Origin: Sialis fuliginosa | Taxonomy: Eukaryota; Arthropoda; Insecta; Megaloptera; Sialidae | Length of the DNA stretch: 64,000 nucleotides | Direction: 5' to 3' | Assembly (NCBI GenBank): GCA_961205875.1 | Contig: OY540817.1 | Location: 20,743,001-20,807,000, forward strand | Shown: positions 1 to 12,500 of the stretch, one piece after another | Layout: each line of letters begins with the position of its first letter | Position numbering within the stretch: the stretch's first letter is position 1 | Made by a program: the position numbers and the translations under genes | Notes under the pieces: generated by a model | Database searches by the model: none | What the model saw: the letters and a program-made list of their open reading frames with translations, nothing else | What the model was told of the DNA's origin: nothing

Positions 1-36
1 TGGGGTCATATCCAAGACTGGTGCCAGTACCTTATT
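1..36. mobile_element. Tip of a GGTACTGGCACCAG element at the window edge
   Basis: Reads CAAGACTGGTGCCAGTACC, the right tip of the family; the rest lies outside the window. Confidence 0.65.
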
Positions 37-1795
37 TACTTTTAGAAATTATCACGTAGTGTCCTATTCTTAGGATATTTATACAAAAAAATGTAATCCA
101 GGAAAAGTTAAGATTAATTCATTATTTTAATTGACTAGGCATTCGATCTAAAAATAGTAAAAAAAAAAAATATAGTTTTTTTTTGCATAGTTTAATTTAC
201 GACGGTTTTCTCGACAATTTAGCTCTTTTCCTTATCATTATCGAAATTTGTATTACATATACTTCTATTAAAATCAAAACATAGTATAAATTTCCAATCG
301 CTGGGAAATAATTACTTATTAATCTGAATAATACACTATATGTAACATATTAATAATTACACTCGTGTATTTTAATTACTTCGCATATAATATGCAAAAG
401 TAATCGACCGATAATATTTTGTTATGCAATTGAAATATGAAAAAAATAAAATAAACAAATATAGATATACTTAAAAAAAAAATGTAACGACATAAATATT
501 TTCTTGAATTATGATTACCGTTTTCTGCAGGGGTGAATTTTGATGGATTTTGTTAGGGCTAGTAAAATAATTGAATTTTTTTGAAGTGAAACTTCTTCAG
601 TGAGCTAGTGAATTGAAATTTGTTTAACGTACAAAACATATAAAAACAGGAGCACATTTCTGGAATGGAAGTTGCCACTGTGCCTATCAGGGCAGGATTA
701 AACAAGCAGTATAGCAGGAGGATAAAGGTATTGGGTGTTACACACTATTGTGTATTCTGACTCAATTTAATTTCATGTTTAAATATAAATTGAAAAAGAA
801 AGTAAAAAATTAATTAAATCTAAATGTAATGCACCCCTGCAGTTGTTTATGACATGTACGATTATATCTTCTCCCCTATTTTATCTGTAACCTCCAGAGG
901 CGAGGGTCAAAGAATGCTAAAAAGATTATGTATGACATCATCCATCCAGGCCGATCAATATAATCTATATATGAGCTGGCGGCAGATTTAAATAAATTAC
1001 AGACGATAGAGTAAATTATATCAAGGAAATTTATAGGTAGTATGTCTCTGGGCTTATGGGCATAACCCATTGTTTTTACAGCCACAGTGGCGAGTTACTA
1101 AGTAGGCAATATTAAGCAATCGCTTAAAACCCCGAGTTAAGGACCTAATGTAAATGTAGGGGTGAGGAGGGGGGGCGAATAAATGGTATGGATGTCGATA
1201 TTGGGCCCAAATTCATTAATTTTTTACCTTGAGCCCCAAACTATCATAACACTGTATAGCCTAAATACAGAAAGGGTATAATAAATTTATAGAAAATATC
1301 GATTACCCATCTCCTGTACCTTCCTTATTTGTTTTCTGGAATTAGTCAGTTTGTCTTTTGAATTGTGTACTCATATTATTTGCAATTAGATAAGTTAGAA
1401 TAACATAATCGAAATTAGGTTCGATTTGTGTTAATTAACCAGATATAAATGAGGTAAAAATTTGACAGTAAAAACGGATATCCATAAATATTTGGCATGT
1501 ATACGGTTTCTAGGCTAATAAGGCCCTTTGGGTATATACATATATTCGTGTCATTTAATATTATGTAAGATATAAAAAATAACTTTTTACAGTGGTTCCA
1601 TATACCTATAATAAAAATACTTATTTACTATTTGCCTTGATTATCCTAAGAAATCATGTGTTATTTGTTAGAAATGTTTATAGATTATTCCAGTGGCGTA
1701 GCCAGATTTATTTGGGATGAGTCCATTTACAAACAATTCAATAATTGATTTAATATGAATTATTTCAAATATCTCTTTAAAATGCAATCTATTAA

Positions 1796-2095
1796 GTTGT
1801 TACCCGCAACTTCGTCTGCGTGGAATTTAGGTTAGGTGTAGACTGTATATAATACAGATTTCTGTTATGATAGTCGGTAAAACTGGTTTTTAGTTTTGCA
1901 TTTGCACGCTAGATGTCACTACGCGCGTAAAAAAGAACACACACTCACTTTTTTATCTAATAAATTTTTTTCAAGATACAAAATACCTTTTTGCGTGCCA
2001 AATTTCGTCAAGATCGGTTCAGCGGTTTAGCCGTAAAAAGGTAACAAACAGACAGATAGACAGAGTTACTTTCGCATTTATAATATTAGTTTGGA
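1796..2095 (-). repeat. LINE-like 3' tail
   Basis: On the minus strand it begins with ATAAATGCGAAAGTAACTCT, a TCTGTCTG run, then AAACCGCTGAACCGATC, and ends ACGAAGTTGCGGGTAAC. This pattern matches the tails of an abundant retroposon in moth genomes as I recall them. Confidence 0.55.
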
Positions 2096-2421
2096 TAATG
2101 GAGATTAATAAAAACAGTGAGGTATACAATAAGACAATAACATACATTTAAAACATAATCATTTATTGTCAACAAAACAATACGATGTATTTACATAAAA
2201 ATGTATAAAAACTGTCATTAAGCGAGTAGTAATTAACCTAAAGAACTGATATTTTACAATACCGGTAACATCACAAAACTACTTTCATATTCATAAAGCA
2301 GTGAATTACAACAGCTTCCTATGTTTAATTATACATACATACATACACACACACACAAACAAACATGTTCGCACACATTTATACATAATATATAATACAT
2401 ATGTACACTGTATTATACATA

Positions 2422-2961
2422 GGGTCACCTGGGGTAAAAGTGACACAAAATACAAATCTTTCATGTTTTTTGACAGTTAACGAAACAAACTGATACTTTA
2501 ATTTTTTCCACTAGATGCGCTTATGAATAACCATTTTAAATACTTACGTCATTTGAACTGTATGATATCTACAACACGGACTTTAAAAATGAAAAAAGTG
2601 TGTTTCATTTTTAACCTCAAATGGAAAATATTTCTCGAAAAATTAAAAGAAAAGCTACAAAGGCAACTTTGATTTATCTTCTTTGTGGCATATCAATGTG
2701 AAATTGTAACTTTAATTAATATCTGAGCTATGCAGAAAGTTATGTGTAAAGAATTAAAATTTAATTCACACGTTTTGACATCGACTAACAGGGAAATCTG
2801 TAGGGGTGACACATCACTTATATTTTCAGGTCGCTTTAACAAACTTTTAATGATGATGTCAGTTTTTATAATTCTCCTATAAACAAATCAGTTTTTTAGT
2901 TGCAAGCTTGTTTCACTTTTACCCTATTTTTTTGGTGTTTCATATTTACCCCGCTCGACCC
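2422..2961 (+). mobile_element. TA-flanked MITE B copy, 3' of Lip1
   Basis: 540 bp with imperfect inverted ends (GGGTCACCTGGGGTAAAAGT and its facing counterpart), flanked by TA at 2420-2421 and 2962-2963. Tc1/mariner-type by target duplication. Confidence 0.8.
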
Positions 2962-3256
2962 TACAAAGTTAATTCAGCAAGAGTTATTTTAGTGTGTAGT
3001 TGTAACTTGTTTCTGCAGTTGTAAAAACTAATTTGTGTAGTTGTAAAATTGCAAATATAAATAAAAATATAAAAAATGTAAGTGTAGAGCAAAAAAAAAT
3101 GTCACTATAATTTGTAAGAACTGCAGTTGCAAAAGTAGTTGAAAAATTGCAAATAGAAAAAAAATATAAAAAAGTGTAAGTGTAGAGCAAAAAAAGAAGG
3201 TATTTGTAGTTGAAAAATGTTCTTAAAATAACCCCTGTAATTCAGTTACTTGATTG

Positions 3257-6200
3257 TCACTTATATTTCTGCATGAGTTTCAAAACAGGTTCATAGACAA
3301 GCTGAGAAGCATTGTTTCCCCAAAGGAAATCAACGTGGTTGAATTCGGTCATGTTAACTCTAAACAGGCCGATTGGATTGGGTAGAGTTTTGTAGAGATG
3401 TTGTACGTCCTGTAATAGTAAATGAATTATTAAATTACGTCTAACCGCATCGTAATATTATTGCAGATAAAATACATTTTATATAAAGGTTGGACCATAT
3501 GTTAGTTGCTTCCCCCTCTAAAAAAGTATGAGAATTCAAACAGACAGAGACCTAAAACTAATTTCGTCTCGTCTACAAACAAACAAGCAATACATAATTT
3601 ATTTTGTATATCAAACTCGAGAAATTTTTTTTTAACATAAAAGCTAATTTTACAGATCAAAAAATGATTTTAGATGTTTAGTAGCCAACTTGGAAAAATT
3701 CATAGACTTATAGAATTGACTGAGAAATAACCTTACAAAATCTTGAAAGAGACAAAGCGACTGTTTGGCCAATACCTGTCTCTTTTCTGTAGATCAATTA
3801 GAATTCTAGAAAGAGACAGGTATTGGCCGAATAGTCGCTTTGCCTCTCTCTCACTTTTTCGCCAGAATTTACTTCACAGCTGGATAGGGAATGCTCTGTC
3901 CATTCTATAACCTTAGGTTGCATAAAGCAAAATTAACCACAATTAGTTAATCAGTTGTTTTATAACCATGATTAATGTCAATTCTTAACTTAATCTTAAT
4001 TTATAAATGAACAATTCACTAAATATGATTTTTTTTTTACCTTATAAAATTTATCATAACCATTATTGTTTTTTTAAAATTGAAGTAATAATGGTTTGTA
4101 ACCAACCGATTAACTAATCATGATTAATTTTGCTTTATGCAACCCAAGGTATGTCTATGGAAAAATTCAATCTAAACCCGAAAATTCAAGATCAAATTAA
4201 AAAAAAACTGGTAAACGGAAAATTCCAAAAATTTAGATTTCGACTATGATCGACCAATACTACAATGCTATATAGGTCGTTTTTTTTTGATGTGGCTGTG
4301 TTATGAGCCTGAAAGTGTTGTAATGATTAAAAAACTGAAATATCTATAAGAAAAATTATTTTAGTGAATTAAAAAAAAATTAAATAATAAATCATAAACT
4401 CACCAAAGAACCTGCGAGCCAATCGTTATCGGAATAATGTAATGCTACTGGTACAGTTATCTGTGAGACATTGTACTCCGGTGGGGTATCTGTACCGTAC
4501 TTTCTTCTGTTCCCAGTAGTTCCAAAGTCGTAAAATTGGAACCTCCCTGCGGACGCGATCTCTTGAGCGAAATGAACCACAGTTTTCATGGACGTTCCCG
4601 CGGGAGTATGACCCAGGACTATCGGCAACATTGTCTGGAAGGAATTTAAATTATAATATGTAAGGTCGAGTGGGGTAGATATGAAACACCAAAAAAATGG
4701 GGTAAAAGTGAAACAAGCTTGCAACTTAAAAACTAATTTGTTTATAGGAGAATTATAAAAACTTACATCATCATTAAAGGTTTGTTAAAGCGACCTGAAA
4801 ATATGAATCGCCTAATAAGTGATGTGTCACCCCTACAGATTTCCCTGTTAGTTGATGTCAAAACGTGTAAATTAAATTTTAATTCTTTGCATATAGCTTT
4901 CTGTATAGCTCAGATATTAATTAAAGTTACAATTTCACATTGATATGCCACAAAGAAGATAAATCAAATTTGCCTTTGTAGCTTTTCTTTTAATTTTTCG
5001 AGAAATATTTTCCATTAGAGGCCTATTTCACTTTTTTCCAAATTAGAGGTTAAAAATGAAACACACTTTTTTTATTTTTAATGTCCGTGTTGTATCGTAC
5101 AGTTCAAATGACGTAAGTATTTAAAATGGTTATTCATAAGCGCATTTAGTAGAAAAAATTAAAGTATGAATTTGTATCGTTAACTGTCAAAAAACATGAA
5201 AGATTAGTATTTTGTTTCACTTTTACCCCAGTTGACCCTAAATAGTTTATGGTAGTTATGTAGTTTGGTTTGAAACACTTTCGTGTAGAATTCTTCAAAG
5301 TTTTGGAAACATTTAAATGCAGCTGGTTTTGAATTGAAAATTACGGTAATATAAGTAATTTATTTGAATATTATGGGTTTGAAAAATGTTCTTTTATCGG
5401 AGAAACTTGGTTAGGTTAGGTTAAATGATTACAAAATATAAAAAAAAAACATCATTATTACTGCCCGAAGATACAGGTTATAAAAATTACATCAAAAACT
5501 CGATTTTTTGTTGGTTTTATAATTGTGATATTTTTACTTCTTGTTAATAGTTTTGAATGTTTTTACCTACATAAAGAAACCTTTTGTACTTACCACATTG
5601 AATTGGTTTTTATCGAATCCACAGATAACAAAAATAGCATTTTCGCATATTTCTTCAATTTTTGTTATTTTCGAACATCCGAACTCTGATAAAAATCTTA
5701 TGACTTTATTTGTTGGAAGAAATTCATTTGCTCCAAGGAAGTGACTCAACCACTAAAAATAATATTTTTATTTACAATAGCAAACAAATTAGTAAATCCG
5801 TTAATAATAAGATATTATCCCATATGATTTTAAAGTATAGCAATTTTTATGAAGTAAAACACTCACTTCAATGTCATTAGCCCAAGGTGCGATCAATCTG
5901 ATAGGGCTTCTCACATGTTGCATGTAAGCCACAGGCGCGAGAGCGAACATGGCCTTCACCCTGTCGTTGTACTGCGGCTGGGAAGCCGCCATCGCAAAAA
6001 ACATAGTGGTGCCCATAGAGTGTCCGATGTACAACATGTTTCCGGTATTTCCGGTGGCGTGGGCGACATAGTCCAGTTCTGCGGGTAAAGATGTGAGAAT
6101 ACATACATCTACCATATACAGTGTATTCCAAGTTGATTAAGCCATAGGAAATTTAACATGGGGACAATTAGAAGTGTAGTAGTAACCTTTGGTCTAATTT

Positions 6201-9200
6201 AACGATGTGTCATTGGTGTATTTTGAAATGCCGCCTCGAAACTAATTGAAAATTTTTAAATTAATCAACAGTATTTTGTTTTCAACTTCAATAAAGGTTA
6301 AAATACATTAATGAAATTAAAGTAAGCATCCTAGATAAAATTATAATAATATTTTTTGGCAAATATAAAATTGAAAACAAAATACTAATGACACTTTTAC
6401 TAAATTTTGTGGCGGCATTTCAAAATGCACCAATGATACACCTTTAAATTCGATCAAAGGCTACTACAACACTTCTAATTGTCCCCATGTTAAATTTCCT
6501 ATGGCTTAATCAACTTGGAATACACTGTATGTATATTTAAATTAAATCTGATTTCTCTATAGCCTTTGAAAAATACTTATTAATTCTAGAAATCGCTGCA
6601 TTCTGTCGAATGTAATTTTTTTTCTTCCGCGGAAATTAAAAAAAAGGCAACTAGTGTGAGACTTCGGATAAAATATCCTATCAGAAAACGGATTTACTAA
6701 AAAAATTAATTTGGCTATTATTTCTGCGGTGGGAAAAATTGTAGCTTCCACCGCGAGACGAAGAATCACTTAGAAATCTGTCAACATGATAGTGGTAATT
6801 GATTTAACTGATATTTTACAATACCGGTAACATCACAAAACTACCTTCATTTCCATAAACTACTAGATTACAACAGCTTCCTATCATTACTGGAAAATGC
6901 CATGAAGATAATGCCACTTTTATCAGTTAGTTTCATTTATTTGCAATAAAATTGAAAAACTTATTTGTATTTTCTAACATTTTTTACGTGCACGAAATCT
7001 CGTAAATAAAAAATTCTATTGATTTCGTTGGGGTGCCAAACAAAGTGTCTTGATCTGAAAGAAAAGATTTTTCGAAATTCAACTCCTATGGGGGTAAAAA
7101 AGGGTGTAAAAGTTTGTGTGGTTAAAAATATTTTTTTGGTCGGATTTACTTGAAACTTAGCATGGATAAATATTCTACAGTACAATTAATAAAACATGTA
7201 CTTCGGTATTTTTTTAAACGTGCCATTGAAGGGATGAAAACTACCCTCAAAATTTGAATTTTAAACTATATGGAAACATAAAATACTTAGTATTCAAGTA
7301 TTTATAGTGATACAATGTTCGGACGTTGGTTGTATGGACCTCAAGGGTCGACCCACGACTTGTTTTATTATATTTCGATATCAAAGACGTTGATTGTTCC
7401 GATAGTGATTTTATTAATAATACAATAAGATGATATTCTTCCTTGGCTTAGATTCTCTCAAAATGAATATGTAATTTCGCATGTTCGCATTTTTACCTGC
7501 TGGTAAGTCGTATTGAGCCATTTCATCCCAACTGAAGTCCCAGAACTCTGCGTCTGATGGTGTGAGTGTAACATGAGATTGGGAGTAAATGTTACCTCTA
7601 GCATTTCCCAACCAAACATCGTATCCGTTGTCTGAGAGGATGAACGCTATAAGAAAACGATATTTGATATTTAGGTTAAATCTAAAAATGTTTTTTCATT
7701 GTACAAAACAGGTTTACTTGAAGACCTTTTTAGAAAAATCGTTTTGGTCTTTAATATCCTTTAAAGTTTTTAGAAAAATGTCGGTCCGTCTGTCAGGTAA
7801 ACCAGCTGTATGATCTCGAAAATGACCATGTGAAAAATTGCTATTTGTAATTTGAATCCGAATTCCGGTTCCACAAAATTTTATTAAATAATAAATTGAT
7901 GTTTTTTTTGCTAGAAAAGTAAAGATTATAATGCTGCCCTTAAAAATTAAATGAATATAATTATTGATGTCTTGGTTTCTATTTAAAATAAAGTGATGAA
8001 AAGTCTCGGGTACATATATTTACCAGTTATTTTTAAATTGTGAAACTTCTAAGTTCACACATAAAAAAATATCGCTGGTGAAGATTCAGGACCTCCTATC
8101 TGACAAAAAGAAAAGTATTCAGGGGAGCATTTAAACTGAATATTTTCGAGGATACAGTGAATTTAATGAAACCAAAAATAGGATTCAGAAAATTCAGATA
8201 GGAGGTCCTGGATATTGCAATGAAAAATTCAACATATTAAATATCTACTCACCGAGAGCTTTATCTGGACCACTTATAATAAAATCTGCAGAACTCCCGA
8301 GTAATCCATGCTGGAGAAATACCGGTTGTCTGGATTCTGTATTTGTCCCGTTTCTTCCATAGGGAATACGATGTATTGTTAGCAAATATCCATCATTGGT
8401 TTTGATTGTGTGAGATTCTGAAGGGTATCCATGTCGGACTATTATTTCTGGCTATAAATTTTTTTTTTGTGGTTTACATAAATATATTATTTTACTTCAA
8501 AAATCTTAAACAACTCACAATGTTAACTTGAAATATTATAAATGACAGTGGCGAAGCGTCCATGGAAGCAGGGGAAACAGTGCTTCCCTTACTTTATAGG
8601 TAAATTAATACAAATCTGTGTTTTCAGTTAATAAATAATTAAAAATATTATTAGAATATTCATCTTTATGCGCAACTCAAACATTTTAACCAAAAATAGC
8701 ATTTAATATTAATTTACACGTTCGATTATAAAACTATAATACCTCTACGTCTTATTTTCTTGTATTTTCGTCGATATTTGTATGACGAGTTGAAGTTCAC
8801 TGCAGGAAATTTCACTAAAAAATTTCGAATTTTTGATTTCGTTAAAAGTATGTTTATTGTATAGAAAATGACGTGAAAAGTTGTTTGTTTCAAACCGCAG
8901 GTCTGTATCTCAAACCGTTCTCGAGATATAGCCTCTCAAAGTTTTAGTTTTTTCAAATTTTTGAAGAAAAAAGGCCATAACTTTTGAACGCGTGGTCGGA
9001 ATTGATTTTAATTGACGGATTTGAAATCAGCGTGTCAAAATCTATATAATGACATGTATAATACCTTAAAACTCGAAAAAAAAAATTCGCGAAAAATTGA
9101 AAAAATTCAAAGGGGTATACCTTAAAAAAATGTCGATTTTTGACGAAAATTTTTTTATCGGATTTTAAAGTATTATACATGTCATTATATAGATTCTGAC

Positions 9201-9733
9201 ACGCTGATTTCAAATCCGTCAACTAAAATCAATTCCGACCAGCCGTTCAAAAGTTATGGCCTTTTTTCTCCAAAAAATTGAAAAAACTAAAACTTTGAGA
9301 GGCTATATCTTGAGAACGATTTGAGATACAGACCTGCGGTTTGAAACAAACAACTTTTCACGTCATTTTCTATACAATAAACATACTTTTAACGAAATCA
9401 AAAATTCTAAAATTTTTAGTGAAATTTCCTGTAACTCGTCATACAAATATCGACTAAAATACAAGAAAATAAGACGTAGAATCATTTAGTTACTATATAA
9501 ATATATAAGAATTTATTTTAAAAAGTAAAAGCTGTTTCATAACTAGTTTTTTTTTGTTAATAGGCTTCCCTTTAAAAAATTTCACGCCACGCCACTGATA
9601 AATGAAGCATTTGTTAAAATAGACTTACCGTTTTCAAATAGGCATCTGGATCAAGCGTTACTAGATTCGACAGAAACGAAGTCCTGGCTATGCAAACACA
9701 AGCGGTCAGGATAACTATCACATAATTATTCAT
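3257..9733 (-). CDS. Lip1: acid lipase, group A, 7 exons, 402 aa
   Basis: Predicted secreted acid lipase hydrolysing ester bonds of neutral lipids. Exons in transcription order: 9629-9733, 8253-8451, 7497-7646, 5867-6078, 5594-5752, 4404-4634, 3257-3409. Introns are GT-AG and all phases join without a stop. Residues 1-18 form a signal peptide ([13 protein letters not shown]...). The acid-lipase N-terminal block [15 protein letters not shown] follows, then LQHGLL (oxyanion hole), [11 protein letters not shown], the elbow GHSMG with Ser172, HTPAGTS, YSDND with Asp346, and FNHVDFLW with His377. Cys residues ten apart in exon 5 match the conserved lipase disulfide. The start is the first ATG before the hydrophobic stretch. 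Its introns total about 5.3 kb against 1.7 kb in Lip2, mostly transposon sequence. Family assignment is certain; substrate is unknown. Confidence 0.93.
3745..4148. repeat. Two neighbouring palindromes in Lip1 intron 6
   Basis: The first (about 3745-3860) pairs GGCCAATACCTGTCTCTTT with AAAGAGACAGGTATTGGCC. The second (about 3911-4148) pairs CCTTAGGTTGCATAAAGCA with TGCTTTATGCAACCCAAGG. Confidence 0.65.
4663..5238 (-). mobile_element. MITE B copy in Lip1 intron 5
   Basis: 576 bp, opposite orientation to the copy at 2422, TA-flanked. It begins 29 bp upstream of the acceptor of Lip1 exon 6 and supplies the apparent open-frame extension there. Confidence 0.82.
6119..6527. mobile_element. Mariner-like MITE A, full copy in Lip1 intron 3
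   Basis: 409 bp with long terminal inverted repeats starting CAGTGTATTCCAAG and flanked by TA on both sides (6117-6118, 6528-6529). TA duplication and a CAGT end fit the Tc1/mariner superfamily. No transposase frame. Confidence 0.85.
8546..9597. mobile_element. hAT-like fold-back element in Lip1 intron 1
   Basis: 1052 bp with ends CAGTGGCGAAGCG and CGCCACGCCACTG, flanked by a perfect 8-bp duplication ATAAATGA (8538-8545 and 9598-9605), typical of hAT elements. The interior is a long inverted repeat (about 8755-9085 facing 9150-9475) and has no transposase. Confidence 0.88.
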
Positions 9734-12500
9734 GCTAAGTGCTTTGAGTGCTTGTATAATTAACATACGTATGTCCGGTGTTGTCGTCCGTAAACCGACT
9801 GACAGAATCCCGGCAGCGAATTGATCTCCGCGTAATTTTGGAGTGATTATAATGTTAGTTCACAAGTAAATATAAGTGATGAATTTATCTACGAATTTTT
9901 TATCGGTGTTATGGGTTGCCAGTGGCGTTCTGTATTTATTATTGTTGAAGGATTGTGGTAATATGATATAATTTGTAATCGAGTTGGGAATTTTTGATTT
10001 AAGAGAATTAAATGCAGAAAAATGTGTAAAGAGTCGATTACATTGAGCGAGTTTACAAGTTGAGAAGCCAGCTTGTTAGCTTGTAAGATAGTGATGATGA
10101 CACCCAAAACTTTCCACTTGCTCAGTAGCCAACTAGATAGCGAGTAAACCACGTGTTGTGAATACATTTTATAGACACTGAAACCAGGAATCACCGAGAT
10201 ACTAGCAGCTAACGAACTAGCTACTATGATGACACGCGGCTAGTTTACAAGCTAACAAGCTAGCGAGTAAAGTAGCCCGGCTTTCAATTTTTGTAGCAGA
10301 TTGTTTACAAGCAGCTTGTTAGGTTGTGAACATGATTACACTGAGCGAGTTTACAAGCAGCTTGTAAAAAAGCTGGCTTGTAGTTTGTAAACTCGTTCAA
10401 TGTAATCGACGCTTAAGTAACAATAACTAATTTTGGAAAAAATAATGGTAATGAGAATTCGATGGTTTTTTGTACTTTAAAAATAACCCCTTTTGCTTTT
10501 TCTTATTGTTGTGTATAAGGGTGGTTTCTTGTAATAATCACTTCATTTTTCCCCAAAAAAATCTTTATTCTGTGATATATTTAACATGTACAAGTTATAT
10601 AAAAATTTCTTATCTTATTAACAATTTATATTAATTGATATTAATACATAATATATTGTACACCAGAAATAAAATTTACTTATGGAAATTATTGTTATAA
10701 ATACATCAGAGCTTTTAGTTACCATCTGATTCATTTTTTTCTGGTAATTTCCTGGTTATTTATTTTATCTATTAAGTAATCTCTCAAAAAAATAATTCAA
10801 TGTTCATTTTTGATAAATTTGCATTTTTAACCATTTGATAGCCCACGATATTTCTTTCTCTTGAAGACAATTTTTAAAAATCTTTTATATTTATGTTTTT
10901 TTATTCAATATAATCATAAATACAATATAATAAAAGCTGATCTATGTATTTCAAATAAATTCTATTATACTGAATGTATATAAAATTTCGTTTGAGCAAA
11001 ATTAGCATAGTAAAAGTTTTATTTCTGCATACATTACAAAATATAAAACGAAATATTTTCGAGTCATTATTAAATATCAATTATGCATTCATATAATTAA
11101 CACCCAAAGCCCAAGGTCATAAAACAGTTATCTGATGCATTTTAAGTCCTTGATCAGTGAATGTATCAAAATATTATAAAGGTGTTAACAAATTTGCTAG
11201 CTAGCAAGCATTTTCAAATGGGGTATTAATTCTGTGATAGAATCTATGTATTAGTTGTGGAATTTAGAGCAGTGATACTTCAACTTTTTGTAACACAGTT
11301 GGCGACTCTGACTGTACAAAATAATTTTCATAATATCGCCACTGTTTTAATACCGTGCGCGAAAATTGTCAAACACTTCATGAAATTTCAAGAAAACTAT
11401 CAGATAGGTTTGAAACCTCATTTGAAAGTGCTTGCTAGCTAACACATTTTGCTAGTTTGTTTATAATACCGGATATAAATGAATATAATATCTAATTGTT
11501 AACCCCTTCTGAACCAAATTATTAAAATTAAATTTGTTCATTAATATTTTATTTTATATATTTTTTATATGCTTATATTTGGGATGCCATAAGAATAGAA
11601 TATAATATTTTCTTTATTTTACGAAGCCTTTCGAAAAGGATAAACAGCGGCAGAACAAAAGAAGAATGATACATTTACAATTACTAATATAATTAATTTA
11701 TGAAATGTATTTTAAGTTGTTTATAGAATATATAATAAGATATATTACCATCTATTTATCAATCTGAAAAACAGAATGAGTTGATGCGTTTTATGTTTTA
11801 GTAAGTTGACATTATAATCATTTGAATATCATGAAGTTATAACAAATATCAAATATTCCGATTTGATCTTTGGTGTACAATTGAGGTCATTATTTAATGA
11901 TTCATTGTAATGTAAAAAATAATCATTCATGTTGGACTTGTGATTCATTGATTCATAGCAAAATACAAACAGTATGCGTAATAATTTTTATTAATAAAAA
12001 TATATAAGTAACATACCATGATAATAATTAATTTTTATATTTTTAAAATACATCAAATTTGGATCGAATTTTATTACTGAAAGTAAGGTAAATTTTACAA
12101 TATTACATTTATAATTAAATGTTAGATTTAATAAGCTTTATGACAAAAAAATTGGGTCAGCAAAGGTTTACTAAATTCAAAAAGAAAAAGATATCTCAGT
12201 TTCGAAAAATCGGGCACTGTCGGAAACGGCCTATTTATAAAAATTTATAAAAATTAACAAAAAATATTATTAACTTATTTATGTATTATTATAAATGCTA
12301 CAGTCAAAGAAATTTAGAAATTAGTATTTTTTACTAGAAATGTGGTATGTATTGGGAGAATTTCATATTTCTATAAAAAAACTGTATTTTTTATATTTTT
12401 AAAATTTTTTAATATATTTAAATTACGCAGTTTTCGAAACAAATGTATGGTTTTTCGAAGTTAGGAAACTTATATACAGAGTAATTTAGTTTCCTGATTT
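9734..12500. other. Lip1-Lip2 intergenic
   Basis: Contains the Lip1 5' flank, where a motif resembling the Lip2 leader (TAAACCGAC) occurs near 9790, an inverted-repeat element (10033-10410) and a CCGGTATT-type element (about 11187-11475). The rest is AT-rich and featureless to me. Confidence 0.5.
10033..10410. repeat. Inverted-repeat element upstream of Lip1
   Basis: Ends GTCGATTACATTGAGCGAGT and its near-exact complement; internal copies of GAGCGAGTTTACAAG. Probable MITE. Confidence 0.7.

Larger units (their letters stand above)
1..3256. other. Left flank, 3' of Lip1, no gene
   Basis: No coding region is supported. It holds a transposon end (1-36), an inverted LINE-like tail (1796-2095), a sequence repeated inside Lip1 (2246-2340), a CA/ACAT simple repeat (2335-2366) and a mariner-like element (2422-2961). 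Short open frames here are AT-rich and match nothing I recognise. Confidence 0.6.

Noticed and set aside
4635-4724. N-terminal extension of the open frame over Lip1 exon 6
   Set aside because: Comes from the acceptor and MITE B sequence. The exon begins at the AG before ACAATG, as in Lip2 and Lip3.
5541-5744. Plus-strand frame over Lip1 exon 5
   Set aside because: Antisense shadow of the lipase exon.
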